A stretch of DNA of 64,000 bases from JAQVYB01 sp964490935 (lineage in GTDB: Bacteria > Verrucomicrobiota > Kiritimatiellia > RZYC01). How positions within the stretch are numbered: position 1 is the first letter of the stretch; each line of letters opens with the position of its first letter. The notes under the pieces were generated by a model that had not been told where the DNA came from, ran no database searches, and saw nothing but the letters and a program-made list of their open reading frames with translations. Made by a program: the position numbers and the translations under genes. Positions 33,763 through 46,500 of the stretch are shown here, one piece after another. Location of the stretch: contig CAZBEO010000001.1 of assembly GCA_964490935.1 (NCBI GenBank), positions 65,082 to 129,081 of the forward strand. Reading direction: 5' to 3'.

Positions 33763-34578
33763 TTAATTCACCGGTTCGGCCTGCTCAAAGCCCCAGGGCT
33801 GCGTGCGTGAGGTATTTGATCTAGTCTGCCAGATGTACCATAGGCCGAATTCAGGCGCATAGACGGTACGATCGAAAATGCCATCGCCATCGTAATCCGC
33901 CGGCACCGGCAAGGCCGCATCCCAGCCCCAGAGATGCGTGCTGCCGACCTGCGTGGCCGAAAGCCAGACGTACCACATACCGCTTTCCGGCCAGTAGACC
34001 GCCACGTCAGTCAGGCCATCGCCATCGTAATCGCCCGGAATCGGTTCGGCGTCCGCCCAGCCCCAGGGCTGCGTGCGTCCGGTATCCGTCGAGCTTTGCA
34101 GAATGTACCACGTGCCGCTCTCCGAATCATACACCGTCACATCCGCCATCCCATCGCCATCGTAATCACCCGGCGCGGGCACGCCATTCTCAAAGCCCCA
34201 CGCCTGGGCGCGTTCGGTCTGCGTGGCGCTCTGCCAAATATGCCAGCGTCCGACCGCCGCATCATAGACGGCCACATCGGTTATACCGTCGCCATCATAA
34301 TCCGCCGACACCGGCACCATACCTTCTGCGCCCCACGCCTGGAGGCGTCCGCTCTGCGAATCGCTCTGCCAGATGTACCATAGGCCGTTGGTGCTGCAAT
34401 ATACCGCCACGTCATAGAGGCCATCGCCATCGTAGTCGCCCGGGGTCGGCACACTGCCTGGCCAGCCCCAAGGCTGGACGCGTCCGGTGTTCAAACTCGA
34501 TTGCAGGATGCTCCAGCGACCGGACTCCGGCTCAAAGACGGTGATATCGGCCTTGGCATCGCCATCGAAATCCAAATA
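33763..34578 (-). repeat. six-repeat C-terminal domain (fourth giant gene)
   Basis: 271 codons plus stop with the same plan, ending in FEQAEPVN. Confidence 0.85.
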
Positions 34579-37500
34579 GATCGCACTTTTCGCGACCAGC
34601 ACCGTCTGCGTGGTCCAGGCTTCATTCCAATTCGTATCGCCACCCTGATACGCCTCAACCGCCACGACGCCTTTATCCGTAAAGGTCAGGTTCGTGCCGC
34701 CATTGATAGCACCCGGACCGGACGCCACGCGGAAGGTCACGGCCAAGCCGCTTTGAGCCGTCGCACTCAACAGCACCGTATTGGTCAGCCGTTGTTTTCC
34801 AATGGTTGGAAAATCAATCGCCTGCCCGGAGCGGGCGCAATAGACCAGTGCGGTTGCAGCCTGCGCCGCATACATATCATCCAGCGCCTTGGTCGCCACC
34901 ACCGTCACCACCCCGGAGCCGGAGTGAATGGAAAGACCATCCACGCCGATGATTGCACCGGGGCCATCCTGCACGGCGTAGCTCACCGCGCCGGTGCCGG
35001 CACCGCCGGTCGTCGTCAGCCGGTTCGTGGTCAGATAGATCATGGTATTGGTCGGCGTGAAGTTCAGCGCGCCTTGAGCGGACTTGTTCACGGTGATCGA
35101 ATTGGTCACCTGCGGCGCGGCGCTCCAGTTGGTGTCGCCCGGCTGATCGGCCGTGATCAGCACCGTGCCCGATGCCGTGAAGCTCAGGTTCGTGCCGCCT
35201 GCGATCGAGCCCGGACCGCTCAGCACCGCAAAGGTCGGCGAGAGCGTGCTCGAGGCCGTCGCCGCAAGACCCACGATATTCGTCGAGTCCTGCGCGGCAA
35301 TGCCCGGGAAGGTGATGGTCTGATTGTTTTTGCTGACCACGAGTGTGCCGGTGGTTCCGCCCTGATACATGACATCGCTCACGATACCAATCACCGTGTA
35401 GCTGCCGGTATTGGTCGGAGCGGTCGCGCCTCCGTCGTAGGTGATGTTCACGGTCAGGCCGGTGGGTGCGGTGACCGATCCGACCGATCGGGCGGATCCG
35501 TCATAGGTCTGGCTCAGGTTCGTCAGCGTCACGGTGGCCACGGCCTTGCTCACGCTGAAGGTCTGGGTGACGCTCGAGGCCCCGTACCAGTTGCTGTTGC
35601 CAGCTTGGTGCGCCGCGATGCTCACACTGCCCGCACCGGAGAAGGTCAGGTTGGTGTAGCCGGTGATGGCGGCGCTGCCGCTTACCACGGAACAGGTCAC
35701 CACCAGCCCGGAACCGGCGCTCGCCTGGAGGCCCACGGCGTCCGTGGTTTCCTGCGCGCCCGGATTGCCGAAGGTGATGGCCTGCGACGCCTTGTCCACG
35801 GTTAACGTGATTACCACCGCCTGCGGCGAGTTCGTCGCATCAAGGGAGACGATGCGGTTGGTCGCCGTGTGCGTTCCTGCATTCAATCCGGCGACGTTAA
35901 TGGCGTTGGTCAGCACGGTTGCGCCATGCAGCACCAGCGATCCGTCGGTGGGTGATGGAATCAGCCACGACGCCGTGGAAACATTCGTGTAGGTGAAGCC
36001 ACTCACGCCCACGTTGGTCATACCAAACGACTGGGCCGACGGATTGTTGCTCTGGTACGTCGCCTGGAAGGTCAACGCATTGGTCGCTAGCGAAATTCCG
36101 CCGCCGATGCCTATGCCGCGCAGATTCAGCACATAAGGACTTCCGACGCCATTGTTCGCCAGGGTCAGCGCCGCATCGAGCGTTCCGCCTGTGGTGGGTT
36201 GGAAGACCACGGTGACGTTCGAGACGCCGCCCGCATTCAGGATGGCCGGCACTCCGCTGATGGTGAAGGAGGCCGCTGCTGCGCCGCCTGTGGTGACGCC
36301 CGAGATGTTCAGCGCCGTATTGCCACTGTTGGTGATGCTGAACACATTGGTCAGCGCGCCACCCATGCCGACAATCAGTGATCCAAACTGTGTGCCGTTG
36401 GATACGCCCGCCGCCGAGCCATTGGCAATCGCCGCGCCATTCGTGCCCAGCATGCTCAGGTTCGGCGCGTTGTAGGTGAAGGCGTTGGATTTGGTCGTCG
36501 TTCCAAAGCTCGTGGACTGCACGATCACGTCGCCTAAGCCGGACCCATCGGTGCCGGCCAGCACCACCACCTGCGTAGAGGACTGCCCCGGCTGAATCGC
36601 CGCAGTCACCCCGCACAGCGTTACATTCGTGATGTCCGCGCCATTGCCCAAACTGATTCCATTGATGACAACAAGATAACCACCGGTCCATGAACCAGAG
36701 TCAGGGAAGAGTCCTACGGTGCTTTCATAGCCCTTGATGCGCATACAGTTTAGCATATTGCCATTTAATTCCGGCTTGCTCATCACGAATGAAATAGCGC
36801 CATTGGAGGGCACCGCATTGGTCCAGGTCACGTAGTTGGTTCTGGAGTTATATACATCGCGAACATCCAGACCCAATCCCGCGTTGGTATTACCGCCGGA
36901 AGGCCAGTTGCCGTACTGGCCATTGTCTGCCGGCATACTCAGATCATAAACGCCGCCGTGTAACGTTTCGGTCTGTGTAAAGGAATCGTGATATGAATTG
37001 ATCACGTCAACCTGATAACTATTACCCGGCAAGTTAGTAATGACTACATAATTGGTGTACGTGCTGCCATATAAGTATATGACATTATAGGCCGCATTAG
37101 TAGCAATCCAGTCGTAGCCACCAGCACTGATATTCCATCCGTTACTTAAAGCATGTGTAAAGTTATAGATTCCAAGCCAAGCGGCGCGGGCTGATCCGTC
37201 GGTCGTTTTCAGTTCCTTCCAGTCATTCGTACGCTGGACATGTGTCCAGATGTACGTGCCATCCGGCGACGTATTCGTGGGATAGTCAGGGTTAGGATGG
37301 TCACTGAAATCTACGCGGTATTCCACCAGCGTATCGACGCCGATTTCACCCGCCGGATTGTAGGTGTAGGCATCCGTGAGAAGGATATCGCCGTATTCGG
37401 GGGTCTGCAGGGTGATGTCCGTCAGGCCCGCATTGGTTGTGGCGGGCATGGTTATGGTTACCCAAGAGGCCCCTGTACTGTCTGGGGAAACGGAGCTGGA

Positions 37501-40500
37501 GCTCCATTCTACGAGCACGTTGGTCACTGTTCCGAAATTGCCATTCGTGATAGTGATTGTGTTTCCACCAGCATAAGGTCCGTTGTCTGGTGTCACGCTG
37601 AAGACCCGCACGAGGTTGGTAACATTAGGTGCCGCATCATAATTTCCACTGGCAGCCTGTGACGCCACTACGGCCACATCACCTATCCCAGAGCACGTCA
37701 AGTTGGTGCTGTCGATGCTTCCCGGTCCTGAGGCCACACTGAAGGTCACCGGATTACCCGATGCACCGCCCGTGGCACTCACACCTACGGTTGCATTGGT
37801 GTGTTGCGCAGGAATCGATGGGAAGGTGATGGTCTGCGATATTTTGGTGATCTGCAACGTGCCGGTCGTTGAACCATAAATCAGCGGATCAGTGATGGTG
37901 GCAATTACTTCGTAGTCGCCGACGTTGGTTGGGGCATTGGTGCCGCCGTTATAGGTCAGCGAGTAGGTCAGACCGGTCGGACTAGTCAGACAGGTCGGAC
38001 TGATCGGACTACCCGTATACTCCTGCGTGAGATTCGTCAGGGTAATCACACCCGGCGCGCGAATCACATCCCAGCTTTGCGTGAGGGATTCTGCCGCACC
38101 GTAATTCAGGTTTCCGGCCTGTGAGGCCACAACGGTGACCAGCCCGGATCCGGTATAGGTCGCATAGTCCATATAGGACACATTCGTCAGCGATCCAGGT
38201 CCGCTGATGAGCGTGTAACTCGGAGCCAGTCCGCTGTTCAGGGAAGCATCCAGCAGGGTCTCGTTCGTGTAAGTCTGCGTGCCCGGATTGGTCCAGGTGA
38301 TCGACTGGGTGGTCTGAGAAAGCGTCAGCGTCACCACACAGGTTTGCGGACTGTTGGTGGCGGTGGCGCTCCAAACGCTGACCGTGGCTACATGCACGCC
38401 GACATTGATGCCGGAGACATCCACCGAGTTGGTCAGGGTCATCGAACCGGACGCCGCCAGGGCGATGCCGCCGGTGGGTGTGATAGTGAGCCAGTTTTCG
38501 CCGGGTGCGGCATAGGCGACGGTATTGCTGAAGGTCAGCGGATCGGTGCCGACATTGCTGACATCAAACGTCTGCGCCGCAGGCGTCACGCCGTAGGGGG
38601 TGTTGAACGTCAGGGTGGCATCCGACAAGCCCAATCCAGGACCCGCGCCATAACTTTTCACGTTGAATACACTGACCGTATAGCCGCCGATTTGCGGCAA
38701 TGCTGGATCGATCCATACGTTGTCGCGGAAGGCCAACTCCCCGAGTTGATCACCGCCCAGCGAGGCGCAAACCACGGTGATTTGTCCGGTGGCACCCGGC
38801 AGCAATTCGTTCGTCGGGAATGCAATCACTGTGAACGAACCGCCGCCTTGCCCGGCACTTTCAACACTCGAAAGCGTTAAGGCAGCATTGCCCGTGTTGA
38901 TCAGTCCGAAGGTGTTGGTGCGGGAGGCTCCGACCAACATCGAACCGAAATCGGTGCCGGCATCCATCGAGGCGGGATCACCCTCGACAATTTCATCGCC
39001 GTTGGTACCGATGAGCATAATCTCACCGCGCAGATAGGTAAAGGCATAGGCACTGCCCATGGTGCCATACGTCAGAGAATCCACCACCACGTGGCCGGGC
39101 CCGATGTCGGTGGCATTGGCGGTCACGACAATTTGCGTGCTGGAGACGCTGACGATTTCCGCATCCACATCGCAGATGGAAACCGACTCCACGTCCTCGA
39201 TCGTCCCGTTGCACAAGTTCGTGCCTCGAATGGTTACATTAAATCCACCCGCCGGATATCCGGAGATGGGCGTGATGCCGCCATCCTGCAAACGGTACAT
39301 GTTGGTTTTGGCCGAGGTGCCGTCACTGCCGCCGAGCACATAGATCGCTCCGCGCCAATAAACGGACGCAGCGGATCGACGTGGTGCTGGCAGTGGTGCG
39401 ACGGTACTCCAGTTGACGCCGTCAAAGCGGTAGACATTCGTTTGCGCTGCGGCTCCATCACTTCCACCAATGGCATAAACGTGTTCGTTCAGCGGCGCGC
39501 TGCCGAGCGCATCGCGCATCGCGGGCATTCCGGCGTCGGACGCCCAGCTTGCACCATCGAACACATACTGATTAAACGTGGGCGATCCACCGATAGTGCG
39601 CCCGCCATAGACGTGTATTTTATCACGCCGCACTGCACAGCCCATCCCGGCGCGGGCTGATCGTAATCCGGCGACTTCGATCCATTCCGCGCCGTCGAAT
39701 TGGTATACATTGGTGTGGGCCGCCGCGCTTCCGGACCCGCCAATGGCATATACCGGGCCGATGCCGACAGCGGCCAGATCGGCTCGCGCAGCGGGCAGCC
39801 CTTCGATTTCCCCCCAGTGCGTGCCATAGAATAGGTACACATTGGTTTGGGGCACGCCACCGATGCGTCCACCAATAAGACAAGGCGCGCCATCCAGCAT
39901 GGCGACCGCCGCACCCTCGCGAGCAGCAGGCAAGCCCGGCGCATCGTACCAGCGATAGCCGTCGAAACGGAAGACGTTCGTCACCGCCGATGTGCCGTCA
40001 TGACCGCCCGCCACATAAAGGTTATCTCCCAGTTCCGAAGCAAAAGCGACGGTATTGCTCAGGGCCATTGGAAGGCCCGGAAGCTCTTCCCAAACGAAGG
40101 AGTCGCCATAGATCATCGACGGCGGCATGTAGGTGTAGGCATGGAGCAACACGGTGTCGCCGAGGGATAACGACTGCACCAAAATATCCACGGCTCCTTC
40201 GCCATGAGCGGGCATGACGAACGTGACCCAGTTTTCGCCTTGCGCGGTGGGCGTGACTTCGATGCCGTCTACCAGCACAACGACGATGTCATTGTATCCC
40301 ATGCGCGCACCGTTGGTAATGGTGATACTCACGCCGCCTTCGGACGAACCGACCGACGAGGAGAGCGCCCAAGCGGACCCGGCCAGATTGACCACGTAAT
40401 TTGAGAGCGAGCCCAGCACATCACTTTCGATGACCAGCGCCGCAGCGGGCAGTCCGCCTGTCACAGGCTGGAAGACCACGTCCACATTCGTCACCGCACC

Positions 40501-43500
40501 TTCGGCCAGAGAGAAGGCCATCGGCGAGGCGCTGAAGGCGTCCGCATCCGTGCCCGTGAAGGACCTGCCGGTGAGTTCGACCGACCCGATGCCGTTGTTG
40601 GTGATCGAAAACGTATTCGTGACAGCCGCTCCACCGCCGGTATTCGGGAAGGAGGTGCCGTTATCCTCCGAGGCGTCCGCGTTGTGGGTAATGACCGAGC
40701 CATCGATTCCCAGAACCCTGAATTCACGTCCCGCATAGCGGAAGGCATTGGTGCGGCGTGCTGCGCCGACCGATGGCGAATAGACCACCACATCGCCCCA
40801 GCCCATCTCGACGGCCACGCCCGTGCGCACAATGACCTGCGTGGGCGTCGCGCTGAGGATGGCGTCCACCGGCGCACCGCACAGGGTCACGTTGGTCACG
40901 TCGTCGCCGATGCACAGATTGGTGCCCAGAATAACGACTTCGGTTCCGCCGGTATAGATACCAGAGGAGGGCGTGACGCCCGACAGGTTGTTGACGGTCG
41001 GGAAGCGGAAGCAGTTGGTCCGCCGATCGCCAAGCGCATAGATGTAGTCGCCGCAGGTGGCCACGCGCTGTCCATACATCGTGTCGCCCACCGGCAGGCC
41101 AACGGTCGCGGTCCAGGAGATGCCGTCAAACATAAAGACGTTGGTTAAAAGGTTGTATCCGCCAACGGTGTAGAGTTTTCCGCGAAGCGTCGCGCAATTC
41201 ATATTGCCGAGTCCCAGAGGCAATCCGGGGGCATCGACCCAGGCCGAACCGTTGTAGCGGTACACATTCGTGTAAGAGATGCCACTAGCGCGACGTCCCA
41301 CACGATACAGGGAATTGCTCAACACGCCCAGATCGCTGTAGGCGGAGGTCGACGGCAGGAGGCCCATCACGCTCCAGTTCGTTCCATCGAACTGGTATGC
41401 GCCGGTTGTATTAAACGGATCGGCATAGATTTGGCCGTTCATGCTTGCCATATACAAGGTACTGGCCGCAGTGGGAGGTGCCGACTGAGAGGTCCATTCC
41501 GTTCCATCAAAACGGTACATGTTCGTCGTACTCTGGAAGGTATAGAGATAGGGTCCCGTCGAGACCGCCCCGTCCACCGAGTCGGCCACCGGATAGGTTC
41601 CAGCAAGCGTCCAGACGGGGTCGTCGTAGCGGTACACGGTGTTTGCGCTGACTCCGCCCACGGCGTAGAGCTGATCGTTCACCACGCCGGCCACGGCCAA
41701 GTTAAGAGCGGGCGGGGCGGCGATGGCCGTCCATTCCTCGATGTATTCCATCTTGAAGATGGCGCCACCGGCGTTGAAGGTGAAGGCGTCGGGCAGGGTC
41801 AGCTCGCCCAGGCTATCGGAGATGATGGTGATGTCCCGGATGCCGATGGTGGCGACGGCGGGCAGGCGCACCGTCACCGAGGTGGCGGTTTGCGAGAGTA
41901 TGGCGGCGGAATTGGTTCCGAAGCGGACCGACGAGATGTCGTCGCCATCACCGATGGTTCCAGTGGTGATCGTGAATTCATTGCCGCCAGCGGCGGGGCC
42001 GTCGGCCCGGGTTAGGTCGGCGGCGATGCCGCGCAAGTTCAGCACGAAGGGGCTTCCGCCGGGGCTGTTGTTCGCGACGACAACGGCGGCGGTGTAGATG
42101 CCCGGCGCGGTGGCCGCGAAGGTCACCGGCACGGCAATGCTCGAGCCTGCGGCCAGCGAAGCGGGCCAGGTACAGGTGAAGGCCGAGGCGCCCGTACCAT
42201 TGGTCTGCACGCCTGACGTGGTCAAGGAGAGCGACCCGTCGTTTTTGAGGGTCAGGGCGTTGGTCTGCGCATTGCTCGGTGTGAACCAGAACTGATTTCC
42301 GGAGGCATAAGTCGGCGTACCGCCGTTGGCGATGAGGTTCCCATCGACTCCGCGCAGCTTGAGTCCTGAGCCGCCCGTGTAGCTCCAGACATTGGACTGC
42401 ACGAGGATGCCGTAGTCGTGGGTATAGACTGCCGCGTCGCCCACGCCGGGATAGCCCGCCGCCGTGGTCACCACGATTTGGGTCGAGCTGACGCTGTCGA
42501 TCGAGGCCACATCCACGCCATCGAGCGTGACGCGGTAGACATCTTCGGTCGTTCCGTTGCCCAGGTTGTATCCATGAATCGTGACGGAGGTTCCACCCGT
42601 ATAGGAACCAGACGAGGGCGCGAGGCCGTTGGTCTGATCGAAGATAAAGAAGCCAATCCGATCCAACTGGGTAATGCCGGAAACCGCGTTGGTGCCCATG
42701 TTCGTGAAACTGCCGGCAGCAAAGATTCCGCGCGGGGTCAGCGCCATCGCCTCAACGGTCTTGCTGTTATCCAGACTCTGTTGGCCGACCGAGGTCCAGC
42801 CCGAGCCATCGTAACAAGCCATGCAGGAATAGGGCTGTCCAGACGACAGATCGATCGCTTGGCCGGACACAAAGAGCCGCTCCCCATCGCTCTGCATATC
42901 GCGTACGCCAGCCGAAAGACCTCCGGCGTAGCCGGAAATGGTCGACCATGTAGCCCCGTTCCAGCGCACCAGGCTGTTGTTGCCCAAGATACTGTTGCCC
43001 ACATAGAGATTGCCGCCAAAGGGCTCCATACAATAGTAGAAGAGCTGAGACGCGGGGTCCGTAGGTGGCGAACCCGCGTTCTGCCAAGCCGCCCCGGTCC
43101 AGCGGATGACATTGGTGTATAAGCCGCTGGGATAAGAGGCCGGGCGCAGGTTGCCGGCGGCGTACATACTTCCGTTGTAATATTCCAGCGCGTAGATCGT
43201 ACTGTTGGACATCGTACTGGGCAGCAGGTCGGTCCAGGTGGTACCGTCGAACTTCTGCGCGGGCGGGACATTGGGTTGGTCGTTGTAGTTGTACAAGCCC
43301 ATGTAGATGTTCGTGCCATCATGGCCCAGCGAATAGCCCCACACGTTCAAGCCGGGGGCGGGATGCGGCCATTCGCCAACTCCTGCCCATTCCGAACCGG
43401 TCCAGCGGATGATGTTGGTTACGATTCGGCTCTCGCTGGTCACATATTTCTTAAAATCGCCGGCCACATACAGATTCGTGCCGATGAGCATCGTGTCGTA

Positions 43501-46500
43501 CGCTTTGGAAAAGTTTCCCAGACCTCCGCTGACGGCATGCCACTCACCGGCCTGCCAGCGGGCGATGCTGTTGTATCCGGAAACGCCGTCCACCTTGTCG
43601 AACGATCCGGCCGCGTACAGCGAGCCGTCCGGTGCTAGGGCCAAGCTGTTCACCGCGTAATCATCCACCCCACCCGCCAAGTTGGTCCAGCATCCTGAAG
43701 AATAATCCGTCCTGCCGATCCAGGCGTGTTCCAGGTAAGTATAGATGTCCGCGAAGAACAGATCGCCAAAGCCCCACGAGCGCACGGTGATGTCGCGGGT
43801 CACACCGGGCCAAGCGACGGACGGCATCACGTAGCTGACCCAATTCGCGCCCTGGCCGACAATCTGCACGGCCTCGCCGCCACAAAGCACCGCGTAGATG
43901 TCGCTACCCGTGCCCATCACCACGTTGCTCAGCGTCACGACATTGCCGCCATTGGCCGGGCCGGCGAGCGTACTGAATTGATAGACCGAGGCGGCCAGAT
44001 TGACCGTGTAGTCGCCGCAGATGCCGGGCATGTCGTTGGCGATATGCAGTTCGGCGGTCCGCGCGCCGGGCGCATTGGCCGTGAAGACCACCGGGAAATT
44101 GGCGCTCTCGCCCGACGCCAGCGATTTGGGCAGCGCGAACGGACTGGCCATACTGAAGGCACCGCCGCCGTTGGTGGTCCAGCCGGTGATGCTGACCGCC
44201 GAGGCACTGCCGTTGGAAATCGTCAGCCAGTTGGTCAGCACCGTGCCGTAGGCTTGGTGCCCGAAGTCGGTATCAAGGTTCGTCGAAGCTGCGATCCCCG
44301 GAGCGATCATGTCGCCGTCCGTATTATAGACGCGAAAGCCCTGCGCGCCGGTGTAGGTGAAGGCGTCGGACGATACCGAGCGCCCGTACGTCGCTGATTC
44401 GACCACGACATCGCCGAGGCCCCCGCCACCCGCCGCGCTCGTCACCACAATCTGCGTGGCGGAGGCGCTGATGATCGAAGCCACCGGTACGCCCGCCAAG
44501 CGCACTTCCACGATGTCGCCCACCGTACCATCACACAGATTCACGCCCGTGATCGTCACCGTATCGCCACCGACGGAAGACCCGCTCGAGGGCGTCACGC
44601 CGCTTTCATAGGCACGTGCGGGGAAGACAAACGAGGCGTGCGCCCCAATCGCGTAAAGTCGTCCATCCAGGGTTGCCCCACCGTGCATAAACGTGAGGGC
44701 GGGCAGCGGCGCCACTTCGGTCCAGCTCGCGCCATCAAGACGGTACGTATTGGTATATAGGTAAGACGAGGAAAAGCCGGAGCTGTCCCAGCGTATTCCA
44801 CCTGCCGCGTAGACTTGACCATCCACTACCCCGGCGGCCATACGACGGCGGGCGGCGGGCAGACTCGCAATAGCGACCACACTTGTGCCATCATAGGTAT
44901 AGCAATTGACCATCTCGGTTCCGCTGTCGGTCGAGACGTAGGCACCGCCCACCGCATAGAGCTTGCCACTGTGAACCACGCCCGCTTGGTTGTAACATTT
45001 GCGGTTTGAAGGGACTCCGCCAGGTGCCCTCGCCCAGACAGCGTCCGCTCCGTTATGGCGGAATAGATTCGTGGTGCCAATTTGGAACCGGGAAGAGACC
45101 GTGGGGTAAATAAAATTCAATCCACCCATGACATACAGCTCGTCTCCGAGGCTGCCGGCCATGCTGTGCGCCTGCGTATTGGTGGAAATATATGAGTTGG
45201 AGACCATCATCGAGCCGTCCCAGGTCCAGCAGGTCTGGTTGCAATTCGAGGGCCAGTACCAACGACTGCTGCTGTACGCGGCGGTGTAGCCGCCCATCAT
45301 ATAGAGCTTGCCGTCGTGTTCGGTGGCCGACATGCCCGCGAAGGCAATCGGCAGATCGGGGCCGCGCCACCAGGTGAATCCATCCCAACGATAGCTGGAC
45401 TTCTCATACCCGTACGCGCTGATGTTCACCCCGCCCAACTGCACCACATAGCCATCATACTCGGCCACTCCGGCATACCGCAGATTCGTCACGATCGTCG
45501 ATTCTGCCGGAAGCGGCGGCAGCGTTTCCCAGCTCGTGTAGTCATTCGTGTATGCGCCAAAAATATAGCCCTTGCGATTATAGGTAAACGAGTTGAACAG
45601 CGTGCGTTCGGCGGTCTCGCCCTCCACGGAAATATTCTGGCTGCCGTGCCAGCGGCCCGGCCCGGTCGTGAAGCGAACCCAGTCCGCCCCCTGCTGGTTG
45701 ACCGTCGCCGACGCGCCACCCACCGTCACATTGGTCACCCGACCCACCGCCGAGAGCAGTGCCGGATTCGTGATCGTGATGACCGTGCCGCCGTCCATCG
45801 GACCTGCCACGGGTTTGAGGTCTATCCCGCTGCCCGTCAACCGGATCGTAAAAGGAGAGTTCGTCGTGTTGTTGTACAGCGTCAGGCTGGCCGAGCGGTC
45901 GCCCAGCGCGGAAGGTGTGAACGAAACCACGAGGGGCTGATCCACGTTCTGCAACACCTGCGTCGGCCATTCCAGCACCGTGAAGTCCGAGGCGGCCGCG
46001 CCGCTGGTGGTCACCATGGAGAGGGTCAGGGGCGCGGTGTTGTCGTTGTTGATCATGAAACGATGGGTGATCGTTGCGTTTGCGGCCAGATAGCTGTAAT
46101 CGGTGCCCTTTTCGTAATCAGGCGCTTCCCCGTTTACGATTTTCTCGCCATCGAGACCCAGCACATTGATCTGCGGGCCGAAATAGATGAAGGCGTTGTA
46201 TTTGATCGCCCGGCCCCGGGAGATCGAATCGACGATCACCGCGCCCCTGCCCACGTTACCGGCGGAGGTATAACACACCACCTGGGTCGAGCCGTTGATT
46301 GAAACACTCGTGGCCGCATAGCCGCAAATCGTCACATTCGTGATGTCCGCCAGCGTGCCATTGCACAGCCCCACGCCCGTAATAACAATCTCCTCGCCGC
46401 CCGTGTAATAGCCGGAATTCGGGGTCACCGTGAGAACGGCACCTGCCGGATTGACCAGATAACACTGCCGCATTGTTTTGGTCCCTTCGGAAAGCGACCG

